Shown here piece after piece: positions 39,648-49,929 of a stretch of 64,000 bases of DNA. The position numbers and the translations under genes are program-made. Origin of the DNA: Salinicola tamaricis (GTDB lineage Bacteria; Pseudomonadota; Gammaproteobacteria; Pseudomonadales; Halomonadaceae); contig NZ_CP023559.1 of the NCBI RefSeq assembly GCF_003006155.1, forward strand, positions 1,860,001 through 1,924,000, in the 5' to 3' direction. The notes beneath the pieces were generated by a model. It made no database searches. It worked only from the letters and a program-made list of their open reading frames with translations, and was not told the DNA's origin. Each line of letters opens with the position of its first letter. Within the stretch, counting starts at the first letter, position 1.

Positions 39648-40874
39648 TCAGCTCGTCGCCTGGGGGGCATCCGGCGTGTGTTCGATCACCCGCTCGAAGG
39701 TGCGCAGGCGTTTGACGATCGAGAGCAGCTCGATGATGGTCGACCAGGAGTTGACCAGATACTGGAAGGAGTCGCGCACCTGGCCGAAGACGTTGAGGAT
39801 CTGCTGCAGCAGGCCCAGGGTCAGTTTGCCGGCGATGATCGAGGGTGCCAGCACGATGAAGGCGAAGACCGCATCCGCCTGCAGATAGAAGATGCGCGCG
39901 ATATTGAAGTAGGCGTAGTGCCAGTAGAGCCGGAAGTAGTTGCGCCGTACCGCCTGGAATAGCTCCGCGACGGTGGCCGGGCGGGCGCGCTCGGCGGCGT
40001 CCTCGCCGTAGACCAGCTCCTTGCGGTAGGCCGCCTCTACCCGCTGGTTGCGAAACTCCAGACCCGGCAGCTTGATCCCCGCCAGTGACAGAAACAGGGT
40101 GCCGAACAGCGACCAGGCGATCGCCGACCACACCAGGGCGTTGGAGACGTGCCCGATCAGCGGCAGCTCGGTGATGTTGTGTGACATCGTCACCAGCAGT
40201 GGCAGGAAGGCGATCAGCGTCAGCACCGACTTGAGCAGGCTTACGCCCAGCCCCTCCAGCGTGGTGGAAAAACGCATGGTGTCTTCCTGTACGCGCTGAG
40301 CGGCCCCCTCGACGTGGCGCAGGCGCGACCAGTGGCGCATGTAGTAGTCGTTCATCGCCCAGCGCCAGCGGAAGATGTAGTGGCTGACGAAGAACAGGTT
40401 GAACACGCCCACCGTGACCGCGACGAAGGCGATCCCGGCGAAGGCGAGCATTTCGCGGTAGAGATCGGCCGCGCTCACCGAGCTGTCACCGCCCAGGGCC
40501 TGCTGCACCATGTCCCAGAACGGCCCGTACCAGGCGTTGACCGCGACGCTGGTCTGAACCGAGAAGTAGGTCATGAACACGATCAGCGCGCTGCCGAGGA
40601 TCGACCAGCGCTGCCAGCGGTGCGGGCTCGCGCGGAACCAGGCCGCAGCGAAGAGCGCGGTGCACAGCGCATAGTAGAGATAGAACCATAAAAACGACGG
40701 CGCCCAGAAGCGCGAGACGTCGATCGGCAGCTCGGCGCCGGGGGCGAGCGGGGGCAGGCCGATGGCGGCACCCCAGGCGTTGGCGGTGGTGTCCCACAGC
40801 ACCAGGCACAGCAGGGACCAGACGAGTGCGCTGAGCGAGAGCAGCGCGGGTCGAGGAAAGAAGGATCGAAACAC
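39648..40874 (-). CDS. sbmA: SbmA/BacA-family peptide antibiotic transporter
   Basis: 408 residues (E. coli SbmA 406). A proton-driven inner-membrane homodimer that imports peptides such as microcins, bleomycin and proline-rich antimicrobial peptides (family knowledge). Visible helices include [40 protein letters not shown] and [20 protein letters not shown], then the conserved [20 protein letters not shown] and [20 protein letters not shown], and [20 protein letters not shown]. The C-terminus lacks the ATPase domain of ABCD-type relatives, supporting SbmA. Monocistronic and intact. Confidence 0.93.
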   Translation of the reverse strand: MFRSFFPRPALLSLSALVWSLLCLVLWDTTANAWGAAIGLPPLAPGAELPIDVSRFWAPSFLWFYLYYALCTALFAAAWFRASPHRWQRWSILGSALIVFMTYFSVQTSVAVNAWYGPFWDMVQQALGGDSSVSAADLYREMLAFAGIAFVAVTVGVFNLFFVSHYIFRWRWAMNDYYMRHWSRLRHVEGAAQRVQEDTMRFSTTLEGLGVSLLKSVLTLIAFLPLLVTMSHNITELPLIGHVSNALVWSAIAWSLFGTLFLSLAGIKLPGLEFRNQRVEAAYRKELVYGEDAAERARPATVAELFQAVRRNYFRLYWHYAYFNIARIFYLQADAVFAFIVLAPSIIAGKLTLGLLQQILNVFGQVRDSFQYLVNSWSTIIELLSIVKRLRTFERVIEHTPDAPQATS

Positions 40875-41064
40875 GGTGACATCCTGAGCGGCGAAGATCG
40901 GGCCCGGGATCGTGGCCCCTCTCCATCGACCCTGCTCTGCGCGTTACGTTCCCTTACACCGGCATGCTTATCTCTCGAGGCGCCGTATGGAACGTCGGCA
41001 CACGGCGGCCGCTTGCGTACAGCGCCTCGGGGTTTGCGGCGACACGCGCCAGCGCAAACGCGTC

Positions 41065-41802
41065 TCAGGTGATGTCGACCTGATAGCGGAAAGTCTCGGC
41101 ATTGCCCAGGGTGCGGCGAAACTCCAGCGGCGTGCCGTCGTAACCCAGCGCCAGACGCTCGATGTTCACCACCGGTGCTCCCTGGGCGATCTCCAGCGCC
41201 TCGGCGGTGCGGGCATCGGCCGTCTCCACGGTGAGCGTCTCGCGCGCCGAGGCCACCAACTGGCCGCACTGGGTCTCGTAGAAGGGGTAGAGCAGGTTCT
41301 CGAACGCTTCCGGATCCACCGACATCAGCCCGGCGAAGCGCGCTGCTGGCAGCCAGATCTCCTCCCGCGAGACATTGCTGTCGCCGATCTGGCGCAGCCG
41401 TTCGAGCTTGATCACCTCGCTCCCCGGGGGGAGCTCCAGCACCTGGGCCACGCTCTCCGGGGCTTGGGTGCGCGTTCGGCTCAGAATCCGGCTGGTGGGC
41501 ACCTGACGTTCGCCGAGCGCATCCACCTGGCGGAAGAATCGGAACAGTGAGCCCTGGAAGTTGGGGCGACGAATGAAGGTGCCGCGCCCCTGGCTACGCT
41601 CCATCAGCCCGTCCTGGACCAGGGTGTCCACGGCCTTGCGCAGGGTGCCCACCGCGACACCGTACTGCTTGGTCAGCTCCGCTTCGGTGGGGATGGCGAT
41701 GCCGGGGGCCCACTCCCCGGAGGCGATGCGCGAGAGCATATCGTCGCGCAGGCGTTGATAGAGCGGCAGACGTTCATCGGTCTGCAGGCTCGACGTTCTC
41801 AT
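41065..41802 (-). CDS. GntR-family (HutC/UTRA) transcriptional regulator
   Basis: About 245 residues: winged helix (LYQRLRDDMLSRIASGEWAP, IPTEAELTKQYGVAVGTLRK) and a UTRA domain (RILSRTRTQAPESVAQVLEL, EVIKLERLRQIGDSNVSREE, RRTLGNAETFRYQVDI). The ATG at 41802 is preferred over 41835 because GGGAAC lies 9-14 nt upstream and the longer form adds non-family residues. It is divergent from the amidohydrolase/MatC-type transporter pair and almost certainly regulates it, via the dyad in between. Ligand unknown. Confidence 0.9.
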   Translation of the reverse strand: MRTSSLQTDERLPLYQRLRDDMLSRIASGEWAPGIAIPTEAELTKQYGVAVGTLRKAVDTLVQDGLMERSQGRGTFIRRPNFQGSLFRFFRQVDALGERQVPTSRILSRTRTQAPESVAQVLELPPGSEVIKLERLRQIGDSNVSREEIWLPAARFAGLMSVDPEAFENLLYPFYETQCGQLVASARETLTVETADARTAEALEIAQGAPVVNIERLALGYDGTPLEFRRTLGNAETFRYQVDIT

Positions 41803-41844
41803 CACGATAGGTTCCCTGCCTGTTATTGCTTTCAATGTATCACC

Positions 41845-41876
41845 TTTAGTCGTAGGTAAAGAAAACTGCGACTAAA
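41845..41876. promoter_or_regulatory. Dyad operator between GntR and amidohydrolase genes
   Basis: TTTAGTCG and CGACTAAA form perfect 8-bp arms separated by 16 bp, in a 180-bp A/T-rich divergent promoter region. Likely target of the adjacent GntR protein. Half-site spacing of 24 bp places the arms on the same face of the helix. Confidence 0.55.
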
Positions 41877-41982
41877 AGCGTGTATGCTGCCGATTGCTCT
41901 ATTCATATAGATGAATAAATGAGTTGATGCGATCAGGATACGGCCGATTGCACAGGCTTATATCATGTGATTCAAGGATTCT

Positions 41983-42822
41983 ATGATGCATTCTACTGCT
42001 AAAGTCGTAACGGGCGTGGATACACACGCTCACATCTTCCAGCGCGATCTGCCGCTGGTGGAGGGCCGGCGCTACAGCCCGGACTACGACGCCAGGGTGG
42101 AAACGTATCTGGCCCACCTGGACCGCTGCGGCCTGTCTCACGGTGTCCTGGTGCAGCCCAGCTTTCTCGGTACCGACAACGAGTATCTGGTGGCGGCGCT
42201 GCGCCGCTATCCCGAGCGGCTGCGCGGCACCGCGGTGGTCGAACCGACGATCTCTGCGGCGGCACTGGATGCGCTCGATGCCGCCGGGGTGGTCTGCGTG
42301 CGTCTCAACCTGATCGGCAAGGCGCTCGACGACTACGCCGGGGCGCCGTGGCAGCGCTTCTTCACCGAGCTGGCCCGACGCCGCTGGTCGGTAGAGATTC
42401 AGCGCGGGATGGAAGATCTCGACGCCGTTGTGGCGCCGATCCTGGGCGCCGGCTGCGACGTGGTGATCGATCACTTCGGCCTGCCTGGCGGGGAGATCGA
42501 TCCGGTGAATCCGGCGCATCGCGCACTGCTGTCACGGCTGGCGCACCAGCCGTTGTGGGTCAAGCTCTCGGCTACCTACCGCAGCCGTTCGAGCCTAGAC
42601 CAGGCGCGGCGTTCCATCGAGCGCCTGCGCGACGCCTACGGCCACAGCGAGAACCTGCTGTGGGGCAGCGACTGGCCGCATACCCGCTTCGAGGCGGACA
42701 CCGACTACGACGCCCAGTTCGCGCTGCTGGAAAAGCTGCTGCCCGACCCGCAAGAGCGCCGCCAGGTGCTGGTCGACAACCCGGCGCGGCTGTTTCGGAT
42801 CGCGCTGGCGGGCGACACCTGA
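41983..42822 (+). CDS. Amidohydrolase of the 2-pyrone-4,6-dicarboxylate hydrolase type
   Basis: 279 residues, intact TIM-barrel metal hydrolase. The N-terminal metal motif is VDTHAHIF (H-x-H); also VVIDHFGLPGGEIDPVNP, LWVKLSATYRSR (catalytic region) and NLLWGSDWPHTRF with the catalytic Asp. The pattern matches the LigI-like amidohydrolase-2 family that opens lactone or pyrone rings. It is co-oriented with a MatC-like dicarboxylate carrier 84 bp downstream and divergent from a GntR regulator, so the substrate is probably a carboxylated lactone (inference). Confidence 0.88.
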   Translation: MMHSTAKVVTGVDTHAHIFQRDLPLVEGRRYSPDYDARVETYLAHLDRCGLSHGVLVQPSFLGTDNEYLVAALRRYPERLRGTAVVEPTISAAALDALDAAGVVCVRLNLIGKALDDYAGAPWQRFFTELARRRWSVEIQRGMEDLDAVVAPILGAGCDVVIDHFGLPGGEIDPVNPAHRALLSRLAHQPLWVKLSATYRSRSSLDQARRSIERLRDAYGHSENLLWGSDWPHTRFEADTDYDAQFALLEKLLPDPQERRQVLVDNPARLFRIALAGDT

Positions 42823-42906
42823 GCGCGCACCGGCACAGCGACGACAACCACACCATAACGGGTATCGGAGACGCCGGTACCGGGATCACGCACGAGGGGA
42901 ACTGAC

Positions 42907-44209
42907 ATGATGAGTCTGCTGGTGGTGGGGGCGATCGTCGTCTCCATCGTTCTCGGCTACCGCTTCAAGCTCAATATCGGGCTGTTCGCGATCGCCTTTG
43001 CCTACCTGATCGGCTGCTTCGGCATGGGCATGAGCCCCAAGGAGGTGATCGCCACCTGGCCGCTGAAGATCTTCTTCATCATCTTCTCGGTCTGCCTGTT
43101 CTACAGTTTCGCCATCGTCAATGGCACGCTGGAGAAACTTGCCGAGCATCTGATGTACCGCTGCCGCAACGTGCCCAGCCTGATGCCGTTCGCGATCTTC
43201 CTCGCCGCCACGGTGATCTCCGGGCTCGGCGCTGGCTATTACACCGTGCTGGCGTTCATGGCGCCGATCACCCTGCTGCTGTGCAACCGCACGGGGCTTA
43301 GCCTGATCGTGGGCGGCATGGCGGTGAACTACGGCGCGCTGGCCGGGGCCAACTTCGTCTCCAGCCAGAGCGGGATCATCTTCCGTACCCTGATGACCAG
43401 CTCCGGTGTCTCCGACAACCAGGCCTTCATCAATGCCCGCTGGGTATCTTCGCCAGCACCCTGATCGTGCCGGTAGTGGTGCTCGCCGGGCTGATCGTGG
43501 TCGGGCGCCGGCGCGGCAGCGCAGTAGCCTCGCTGGAACATGTCGAGCGCCCCGGACCGCTCAACCGCGAGCAGAAGACCACCCTGACGCTGACCCTGAT
43601 CATGATGGCTACGGTGCTGCTGCCGCCGATCGCCAGCCTGCTGCTGCCAGACAACGCCGCGGTCGCTTTCGTCAACGCCAAGGTCGATATCGGCCTGATC
43701 GCCAGCGTGTTCTCGGTGATCGCGCTGCTGCTCAAGCTGGGCGACGAGCGCCAGGCGATCGCCTCGCTGCCGTGGGGCACCATCATCATGATCTGCGGGG
43801 TCGGCATGCTGATCTCGGTGGCGATCAAGGCCGGCACCATCGATCTGCTGGGGTCGTGGATCGGCACCAACATCCCGCCGGCACTGATCCCGGTCGCCTT
43901 CGGCGTGGCGGCGGCGTTGATGTCGCTGTTCGCCAGCACGCTGGGCGTGGTCACCCCGGCGCTGTTCCCGCTGGTGCTGCCGATCGCCAACACCCTGGCC
44001 ATCGATCCGATGATCATCTTCATCGCCATCGTGGTCGGCGCCCAGGCCACCTCGATCTCGCCGTTCTCCTCCGGCGGCAGCCTGATCCTCGGCTCCTGCC
44101 CCGACGACCGTGCCCGCGCCGGCCTGCTGCCGAAGCTGTGTTCCGTGCCGCACCGCTGGGCTTCGTCGCGGCGATGGTGTTCAACCTGTTGCTGACCTTC
44201 GTCTTCTAG
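42907..44209 (+). pseudogene. MatC/SLC13-type dicarboxylate transporter (frameshifted)
   Basis: Ion-transporter superfamily permease with a MatC-like N-terminus: LLVVGAIVVSIVLGYRFKLN, FGMGMSPKEVIATWPLKIFF, NGTLEKLAEHLMYRCRNVPS. The C-terminal half has GTIIMICGVGMLISVAIKAG, STLGVVTPALFPLVLPIANT and ATSISPFSSGGSLILGSCPD. One base missing near 43442 and a shift near 44145 break the frame; the C-terminus is FVAAMVFNLLLTFVF. About 430 residues repaired, ~11 helices. It probably imports the acid processed by the preceding hydrolase. Confidence 0.87.
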
Positions 44210-44241
44210 GCACCGTCTGCGGGGTCGAAGCGTGCGCTACG

Positions 44242-44278
44242 CCAAGGGCGGCATCGAGGATGCCGCCCTTGGTGTTTC
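44242..44278 (+). terminator. Strong intrinsic terminator
   Basis: A perfect 13-bp stem (CCAAGGGCGGCAT with ATGCCGCCCTTGG), a 5-nt loop and a T-rich tail (TGTTTCTG) lie 33 bp after the MatC-type transporter stop. It ends the amidohydrolase operon. Confidence 0.8.
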
Positions 44279-44455
44279 TGTATCTCTGTGTCTCTGCGGC
44301 GCCGTATCCGTGTTCGCGGCGAGCGAATCGACGTCGGGTGCCAGGGTAGACGCCGAGCAGCGCCCGATGCGCGCTACACTGCGCTATCGCATCGCGCTGG
44401 CCGGCGGGCGTGAACGGCCGGCCCTCAGGATGTCATCAACCATCAGGAGCCTGCC

Positions 44456-46315
44456 TTGAGCCCGTCAGCTGTCTCTGCCACAGACACCGCTTTTACCGAC
44501 GCTTCTGTCACCGGCGCCTCTGCCACTGACCTGTTTTCCCGGACCTATGCCGCCACGCTGGCGACACTCGCCGCCGAGTTTGACGGTGAGGGCTTAGAGA
44601 CCTGGACCTTCGACGACCAGGCGACACGGCGCCAGGCCGAGGCGGCGCTGGCCAAGCGCGGTATCGCGGCGCGCTGCCGCTCGGCTTACAAGCCGCTGCT
44701 GTGCGCCTTCCGCGAGGAGATCGAGACCCGCGATCTCCTCGCCTGCGAGGTCATCTATCCGCGCCACCCCCAGGCCAGCGAGCAGCGCTTTCGCCTGGAG
44801 AGCTACCCCCTCGCCGCCTGCTATCCACAGGTGGCGTTTCGCTTCGTCGCCGGGGCGTGCCGGGCGGCGCTGCCGGTCTACCGGCTGCGTCTGCGCTATG
44901 CCGATGGGCGTGAGCGCGAGTGCGAGGTGCTGGCGCCCAATCGCGTGCATGCCGACTTCACCGGCGAGCCGGCGCTCTCGCCCTGCGGCTGGTGCCGCGA
45001 GGGTGGGGCAGTGGGGAAGGCGACAGCGGAAACGACAGTTGGGACGCTGAGCGAGGGCCGGGCGCTGTGGACCGCCTTCGAGGCGCTCTATCACGACAGC
45101 GTGAGCGCGATCCGCGACGCCGACTGGGGCGAGGAGCCCTATTTCGCGCGGCTCGAGATCGCGGTGACGCTGCCGGTGGACGACGAGCCGCTGGCTTACG
45201 ACGACGAGGTGCTGTCGCTGCGCGAGGCGCTCCACGAGGAGCTCTACTTCTCGCTGCTGGAGGTCTTTCAGCGTCGCAGCGGCCGCCCGCCGGGGGACCG
45301 CCATCTGCAGCCGGGCCAGATCGTGCCCCAGGTGCGTCGCGGCGAGACGCTCAGCGTGCGGGTGCGGGCCGTCGCCCACGCCGCATTACCGCAGGCCACA
45401 CTTCCGGCCATACCCGCGGGCGACTGGCAGGCCCAGCTCTCGGCGCCCCAGGGGCCGCTAGCGCCGGCGGTGATCGCGGCCGCGCTGACGGCGCTGCCCG
45501 GCAGCCGTTTCCAGGCGCGCTCGGTCGCCGGGCGCACGCTGAGCGGGTGCTATATCGCCGGTCGCGACCGCGCGGTGATGATCTCCGCCGGCCAGCACGC
45601 CAACGAGACCTCATCGCCGGCCGGCTCGCTGCAGGCGGCGTTCACGCTGGCGCCTCGGCCCGGCGCCCACTTCACCCTGTGCCCGCTGGAGAACCCGGAC
45701 GGCTATGCGCTGCACCAGCAGTTGATCGCCGACAACCCAAGGCACATGCACCACGCCGCCCGCTACACCGCGCTGGGCGACGATCTGGAGTACCGCGCAT
45801 CGGCGGTGTTCGAGAGTGCCATTCGCACCCAGGCCGAGCGGCTCAGCGGTGCCCAGTTGCACCTCAATCTGCACGGCTACCCGGCGCACGAGTGGACCCG
45901 GCCGCTCTCCGGCTATGTGCCGCGGGGCTTCGAGATGTGGACGATCCCCAAGGGCTTCTTTCTGATCCTGCGCTATCGCCCGGGTTGGGAGGCGGCCGCG
46001 CGCTGGCTGCTGGATGCGGTCACCCGGGCGCTGGCGGAGGAGGCGGCGCTGCAGGCGCTCAACCGGCGCCAGCTGGCGCAGTTCAACGCCCACGCCGGCG
46101 ACGATGGCTTCGAGCGGATCAACGGCTTTCCCTGCTGGTTAGCGGTCGACGAGCGCCACCGGGTGCCGCTGACACTGATCACCGAATATCCCGACGAGAC
46201 CATCTACGCCGACGCCTTCCAGGCCGCCGCCGCGGCCCAGCGGGCCACGGTGCTGGCGGCCTATGAGGCCTTTCAGCGCCTGCCGGCGGCGCTCCTCGAA
46301 CCGGACCCGACGTGA
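44456..46315 (+). CDS. M14-family zinc carboxypeptidase
   Basis: 619 residues, intact. The N-terminal ~330 residues form an unassigned alpha/beta region. The C-terminal M14 peptidase domain has ISAGQHANETSSPAG (zinc ligands in H-x-x-E, near residues 380-383), CPLENPDGYALHQQ and HLNLHGYPAHEWTRP (third ligand His near 473), and a Glu near the end in LITEYPDETIYA. The start is a TTG at 44456 with AGGAG 7-11 nt upstream; no good ATG lies nearby. There is no signal peptide, so the enzyme is probably cytoplasmic and acts on small or modified peptides. The N-terminal 25 residues repeat SATD/TGAS motifs. Confidence 0.85.
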   Translation: MSPSAVSATDTAFTDASVTGASATDLFSRTYAATLATLAAEFDGEGLETWTFDDQATRRQAEAALAKRGIAARCRSAYKPLLCAFREEIETRDLLACEVIYPRHPQASEQRFRLESYPLAACYPQVAFRFVAGACRAALPVYRLRLRYADGRERECEVLAPNRVHADFTGEPALSPCGWCREGGAVGKATAETTVGTLSEGRALWTAFEALYHDSVSAIRDADWGEEPYFARLEIAVTLPVDDEPLAYDDEVLSLREALHEELYFSLLEVFQRRSGRPPGDRHLQPGQIVPQVRRGETLSVRVRAVAHAALPQATLPAIPAGDWQAQLSAPQGPLAPAVIAAALTALPGSRFQARSVAGRTLSGCYIAGRDRAVMISAGQHANETSSPAGSLQAAFTLAPRPGAHFTLCPLENPDGYALHQQLIADNPRHMHHAARYTALGDDLEYRASAVFESAIRTQAERLSGAQLHLNLHGYPAHEWTRPLSGYVPRGFEMWTIPKGFFLILRYRPGWEAAARWLLDAVTRALAEEAALQALNRRQLAQFNAHAGDDGFERINGFPCWLAVDERHRVPLTLITEYPDETIYADAFQAAAAAQRATVLAAYEAFQRLPAALLEPDPT

Positions 46316-46368
46316 GTGGCCGGGATACCTCCGGGGCCGGTCTGGTGCCGATCGGCCGATGAGGTGCC

Positions 46369-47847
46369 TCAACCGTTCAGCGCGGCGGGCATGGGGGCCA
46401 GCTCGCCGCTGATGCGCTCGTAGAGGCGCGCCAGTTGCAGCAGCCCCCAGTCGTCGCGCGGGGCGCCGATCAGTTGCAGCCCCATTGGCAGGCCCTGGGC
46501 ATCGACGCCGGCGGGCACGCTGATCGCGGGCAGACCCGCCAGCGAGGCGGGCACCACCACCTCCATCCAGCGGTGGTAGGTGTCCATGCTGCGGCCGTCG
46601 ATCGTCTCGGGCCAGGGCGTCTCGATGGCGAACGGGAATACCTGGGCGCTGGGCATGGCGACGTAGTCGACCTGTTCGAAGAGCGCGCACCAGGCGCGAT
46701 AGAGCTCGCTGCGGCGCACATTGGCGTCATGAATGTCCTGGGCCGAGAGCGTAAGCCCGCGGGCGACTTCCCACTGCGCCTCCGGCTTGAGCTGGCGGCG
46801 GCTGTCGGGGTCGGCGTAGTACCCGCCGAGGCTGCCGCATACCGCCCAGTGGCGCAGGGTGGTCCAACTTTGCCACTGGGCCTCGGCCGAGTAGGGCAGG
46901 GCCGCCGGATCGATTCGGCAGCCGCCCGCTTCCAGCCGCTGCAGCGCGGCTTCGCACAGCGTGAGCACCCCCGGTTCCAGCGCCAGATGCCCCGACCAGT
47001 CCCCCAGCCAGGCGATACGCAGGCCGTCACCATCGCGCTCGAGCGCCGCGGCCGGGTCTTGCCCGGCAGGCAGCAGTGCTTCGCCCAGCGATAGCGGCGC
47101 GCGGCGGTCGTAGCCGGCCTGCACGGCGAGCAGGCGGGCCACGTCCTCGACGCTGCGGCCCATGGGGCCATTGGTGGCGAGCTGCTGGCCGAACGCCCCG
47201 GCGCCGCGCCGGGGACGCGTCCGAAGGAGGGGCGCAGGCCGATCACCTGATTGAAGGCGGCGGGGTTGCGCAGCGAGCCCATCATGTCGCTGCCGTCGGC
47301 CACCGGCAGCAGGCGCATGGCCAGCGCGGCGGCGGCACCGCCGCTGGAGCCGCCGGCGGTGCGGGTCGGGGCATGGGCGTTGCGGGTGGCACCGAACACC
47401 GGATTGTAGGTGTGCGAGCCGAGCCCGAACTCCGGGGTGTTGCTCTTGCCGATCACGATGGCCCCGGCAGCGCGCATGCGTGCGACCATCAGGCTGTCGG
47501 CCTCGGCGCGATGATCGCGGCACAGCGGCGAGCCCTGCACGGTGGGCAGCCCCTGCACGTCGGAGAGATCCTTGATCGCCTGGGGGATGCCGTGCAGCCA
47601 GCCGCGCGAGCGCCCGGCGGCGAGCTCGCGATCGGCCACCTCCGCCTCCGCCAGCAGTGTCGCCGACGGACGCCGGGAGACGAGCGCATTGAGCGACGGG
47701 TTGGCGGCATCGATATGCGCCAGATAGGCCGCCATCACGTCGCGGCAGGATACCTCGCGGGCATGGATGTGGGCCGGGGGGCGCGCTCCAGGTGACGATC
47801 TCATCGAGCGCGTGCGCGATGGTGGGGCCGGCGTCGGTGTGGGGCAT
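46369..47847 (-). pseudogene. Amidase signature-family hydrolase (frameshifted)
   Basis: Ser-Ser-Lys amidase. Catalytic Lys lies in GIPQAIKDLSDVQGLPTVQG, and the serines in PTRTAGGSSGGAAAALAMRL. Later NGPMGRSVEDVARLLAVQAG and LPAISVPAGVDAQGLPMGLQ then LIGAPRDDWGLLQLARLYE. One extra C in a C run near 47783 and one shift near 47205 break the frame; repaired length is about 492 residues. The gene lies 59 bp after the acdS stop on the same strand, so it may be co-transcribed with ACC deaminase. Substrate not evident. Confidence 0.9.
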
Positions 47848-47906
47848 GCGCGTCTCCTCGCTGGTGGATGACGGGAAGCCGCCAGCATACCCCAGGCCGA
47901 GGATGC

Positions 47907-48921
47907 TCAGCCGGCGTGGAACAGTTCGCTATAGGCGCTGAGCGCCGGGGGCCGCCGAGGTGGGCGTAGAGCACGCGGGAGCCGGCGGGGAATTCGCCGC
48001 GGCGTACCTTGTCGATCATGCCGTGCATCGACTTGCCCTCGTAGACCGGATCGGTGAGCACGCCTTCGAGCCGGCCGCAGAGGCGGATCGCTTCCAGGGT
48101 GCCGTCGTTGGGCAGGCCGTACTCCGGATGGCCGAAACGGGTGTCGAGGATCACGTCATCGGCTTCGATCGGCTGGCCGAGTTCGACCAGCTCGGCGGTG
48201 TTCTGGGCAATGCGCAGGATCTGGGCGTGGGTCCGCTCCGGCTTGGCCGAGGCGTCGATGCCGATGACCTGGCGCGCCCGGCCGTCGGCGGCGAAGCCCA
48301 CCACCATGCCGGCCTGGGTGCTGCCGGTTACCGAGCAGACCACGATGTAGTCGAAGGTGAAGCCCAGCTCGCGCTCCTGCTGGCGGACCTCCTCGGCGAA
48401 GCCGACGAAGCCGAGGCCGCCGTAGGGGTGTTCGGAGCAGCCGGCGGGGATCGGGTAAGGCTTGCCGCCGCGGGCGCGCACATCCTCCAGCGCGCGCTCC
48501 CAGCTGGCGCGGATGCCGATATCGAAGCCCGCCGGATCGAGGCGCACGTCGGCACCCATGATGCGCGACAGCTCGATGTTGCCGACCTTGTCGTAATGGC
48601 TGTCGTCGTAGTTGACCCAGTTCTCCTGCACCAGCACGCACTCGAGACCCAGATGCGCGGCCACCGCGGCGACCTGACGGGTCTGGTTGGACTGGATGCC
48701 GCCGATCGAGACCAGGGTGTCGTAGCCGCCCTCGAGCACTTCCGGAATCAGGTATTCGAGCTTGCGCGTCTTGTTGCCGCCGAAGGCGAGCCCGCTGTTG
48801 CAGTCTTCGCGCTTGGCGTAGAGCTCGACCTCGCCACCGAGATGCTCGCTCAAGCGCTTGAGCGGGGTGATCGGAGAGGGGCCGAAGGTAAGGGGGAGCG
48901 GGGAAAGCGGTCGAGTCGCAT
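47907..48921 (-). pseudogene. acdS: 1-Aminocyclopropane-1-carboxylate deaminase (frameshifted)
   Basis: PLP enzyme that converts ACC, the plant ethylene precursor, to 2-oxobutyrate and ammonia. Rebuilt length is 337-338 residues, as in known Acd[12 protein letters not shown] (start 48921), [20 protein letters not shown] (PLP Lys), [20 protein letters not shown] then [40 protein letters not shown], and [20 protein letters not shown]. The Glu in VYEGK and Leu in PALSAY are the residues that separate true ACC deaminases from D-cysteine desulfhydrases. One C missing from a C run near 48885 and one base near 47960 break the frame. The divergent Lrp-type gene is acdR-like. Confidence 0.93.
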
Positions 48922-49147
48922 GGGGTCACCTGATTGTCGTTGTGATGGCAGCGGCAAGGCCGCTGGCCGCGGGAATGCAATGCTTGGGTGCTTGGCAGAC
49001 AGTGCCTAAAACGCTATCAGAAGCCGGTGTGGTATGTTGCAAGTTGCGATCATTTTCCGGATTCATATGAGCAATAAGTGGCTTTTCATCATCGATAGTT
49101 GTGCTATAAATTAGTTTCGAACAATAAAATGAATCGGAGGTGTAGCC

Positions 49148-49641
49148 ATGACGCTCTCTGACGCCGCCGAGGCGCCGCCGCTGGACCGTATCGACCGCCA
49201 GATTCTCGACGTGCTGCAGCACGACGCCTCACTCTCCAACGTGGCGCTGGCGGAGCGGGTCAATCTCAGCCCACCGGCCTGCCTGCGCCGGGTCGAGCGG
49301 CTCAAGCGCAGCGGTCTGATCAAGGAGGTGGTGTGGCGCTGCTCGACGCCGAGCGCCTGAATGCCGGCATGGTGGTGGTGATCGGCGTAGTGCTGGATCG
49401 CTCCACGCCGCAGTCGTTCGCCGACTTCGAGGCGGCGGCGCGGCATATCTCCGGCTGCATGGCGTGCCATCTGGTCACCGGCGAGTTCGACTACTTCCTG
49501 ATGATCCGCACCCGCGACAGCCAGAGCTTCAATCGGCTGCACGCCGAGCAGCTCATCTATCTGCCCGGGGTGCGCCAGATCCGCTCTTTCATGGGGCTGC
49601 GCGAGGTGCTCTCGAGTACCCAGATTCCGTTGGGGCGCTGA
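49148..49641 (+). pseudogene. acdR: Lrp/AsnC-family regulator, AcdR-like (frameshifted)
   Basis: N-terminal HTH LDRIDRQILDVLQHDASLSN, VALAERVNLSPPACLRRVER and LKRSGLIKEVV, then one base lost near 49334. The RAM ligand domain follows in the next frame (LNAGMVVVIGVVLDRSTPQS, MACHLVTGEFDYFLMIRTRD, LYLPGVRQIRS-like end). About 164 residues. It is divergent from acdS with a 226-bp A/T-rich spacer. In characterised bacteria AcdR activates acdS in response to ACC (family knowledge), and this arrangement matches. Confidence 0.9.
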
Positions 49642-49779
49642 GCCTTCCCCTGCTGAGCCGACTTTACCCCCGGAAAGGCAAGGCCTCGATCTCCATGTGG
49701 AAGCGCGGCGCCGGGTGTGGAGTGGCCGTCCAGGGGGGGCCGGTGGCTTTGGGCTAAGGTATAACAGCACTGTAGTATG

Positions 49780-49790
49780 ATGTATGACAA
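49780..49790. promoter_or_regulatory. Candidate FadR-type GntR operator upstream of kdgD
   Basis: ATGTATGACAA fits the TNGTNNNACNA-type half-site arrangement (TGT-ATG-ACA) recognised by FadR-subfamily GntR proteins, which often control sugar-acid catabolism. It lies 140 bp before kdgD within an A/T-rich stretch. No such regulator is encoded in the window. Confidence 0.35.
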
Positions 49791-49882
49791 CATTGTGGGC
49801 ATCGAGCCTGCTGGTGCTGTGCCGGCAGGCGTGTGATGTCGGCAGGGCGCTGCCGGTGTCTATCCGTGCCAGTTCTTGTGCC

Positions 49883-49915
49883 CGCTTGCCAGCCCTTTTG
49901 CGCTTGCCAGCCCTT
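49883..49915. repeat. 15-bp direct repeat in the kdgD leader
   Basis: CGCTTGCCAGCCCTT occurs at 49883-49897 and 49901-49915, an 18-bp period, ending 14 bp before the kdgD ATG. The downstream copy overlaps the ribosome-binding region (AGCGAGGAATCCAGGTG). Confidence 0.75.
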
Positions 49916-49929
49916 AGCGAGGAATCCAG

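Noticed and set aside
39648..40874. ABCD-type ATP-dependent long-chain transporter
   Set aside because: The protein stops after the membrane domain, with no Walker motifs, at the length of SbmA.
41883..41982. A/T-rich stretch as a horizontally acquired remnant
   Set aside because: It is only about 100 bp, lies in a divergent promoter, and both flanking genes have normal composition; promoter A/T bias explains it.
47907..48921. D-cysteine desulfhydrase
   Set aside because: The VYEGKSM and PALSAY positions carry the Glu and Leu typical of true ACC deaminase, and the divergent Lrp-type gene supports acdS.
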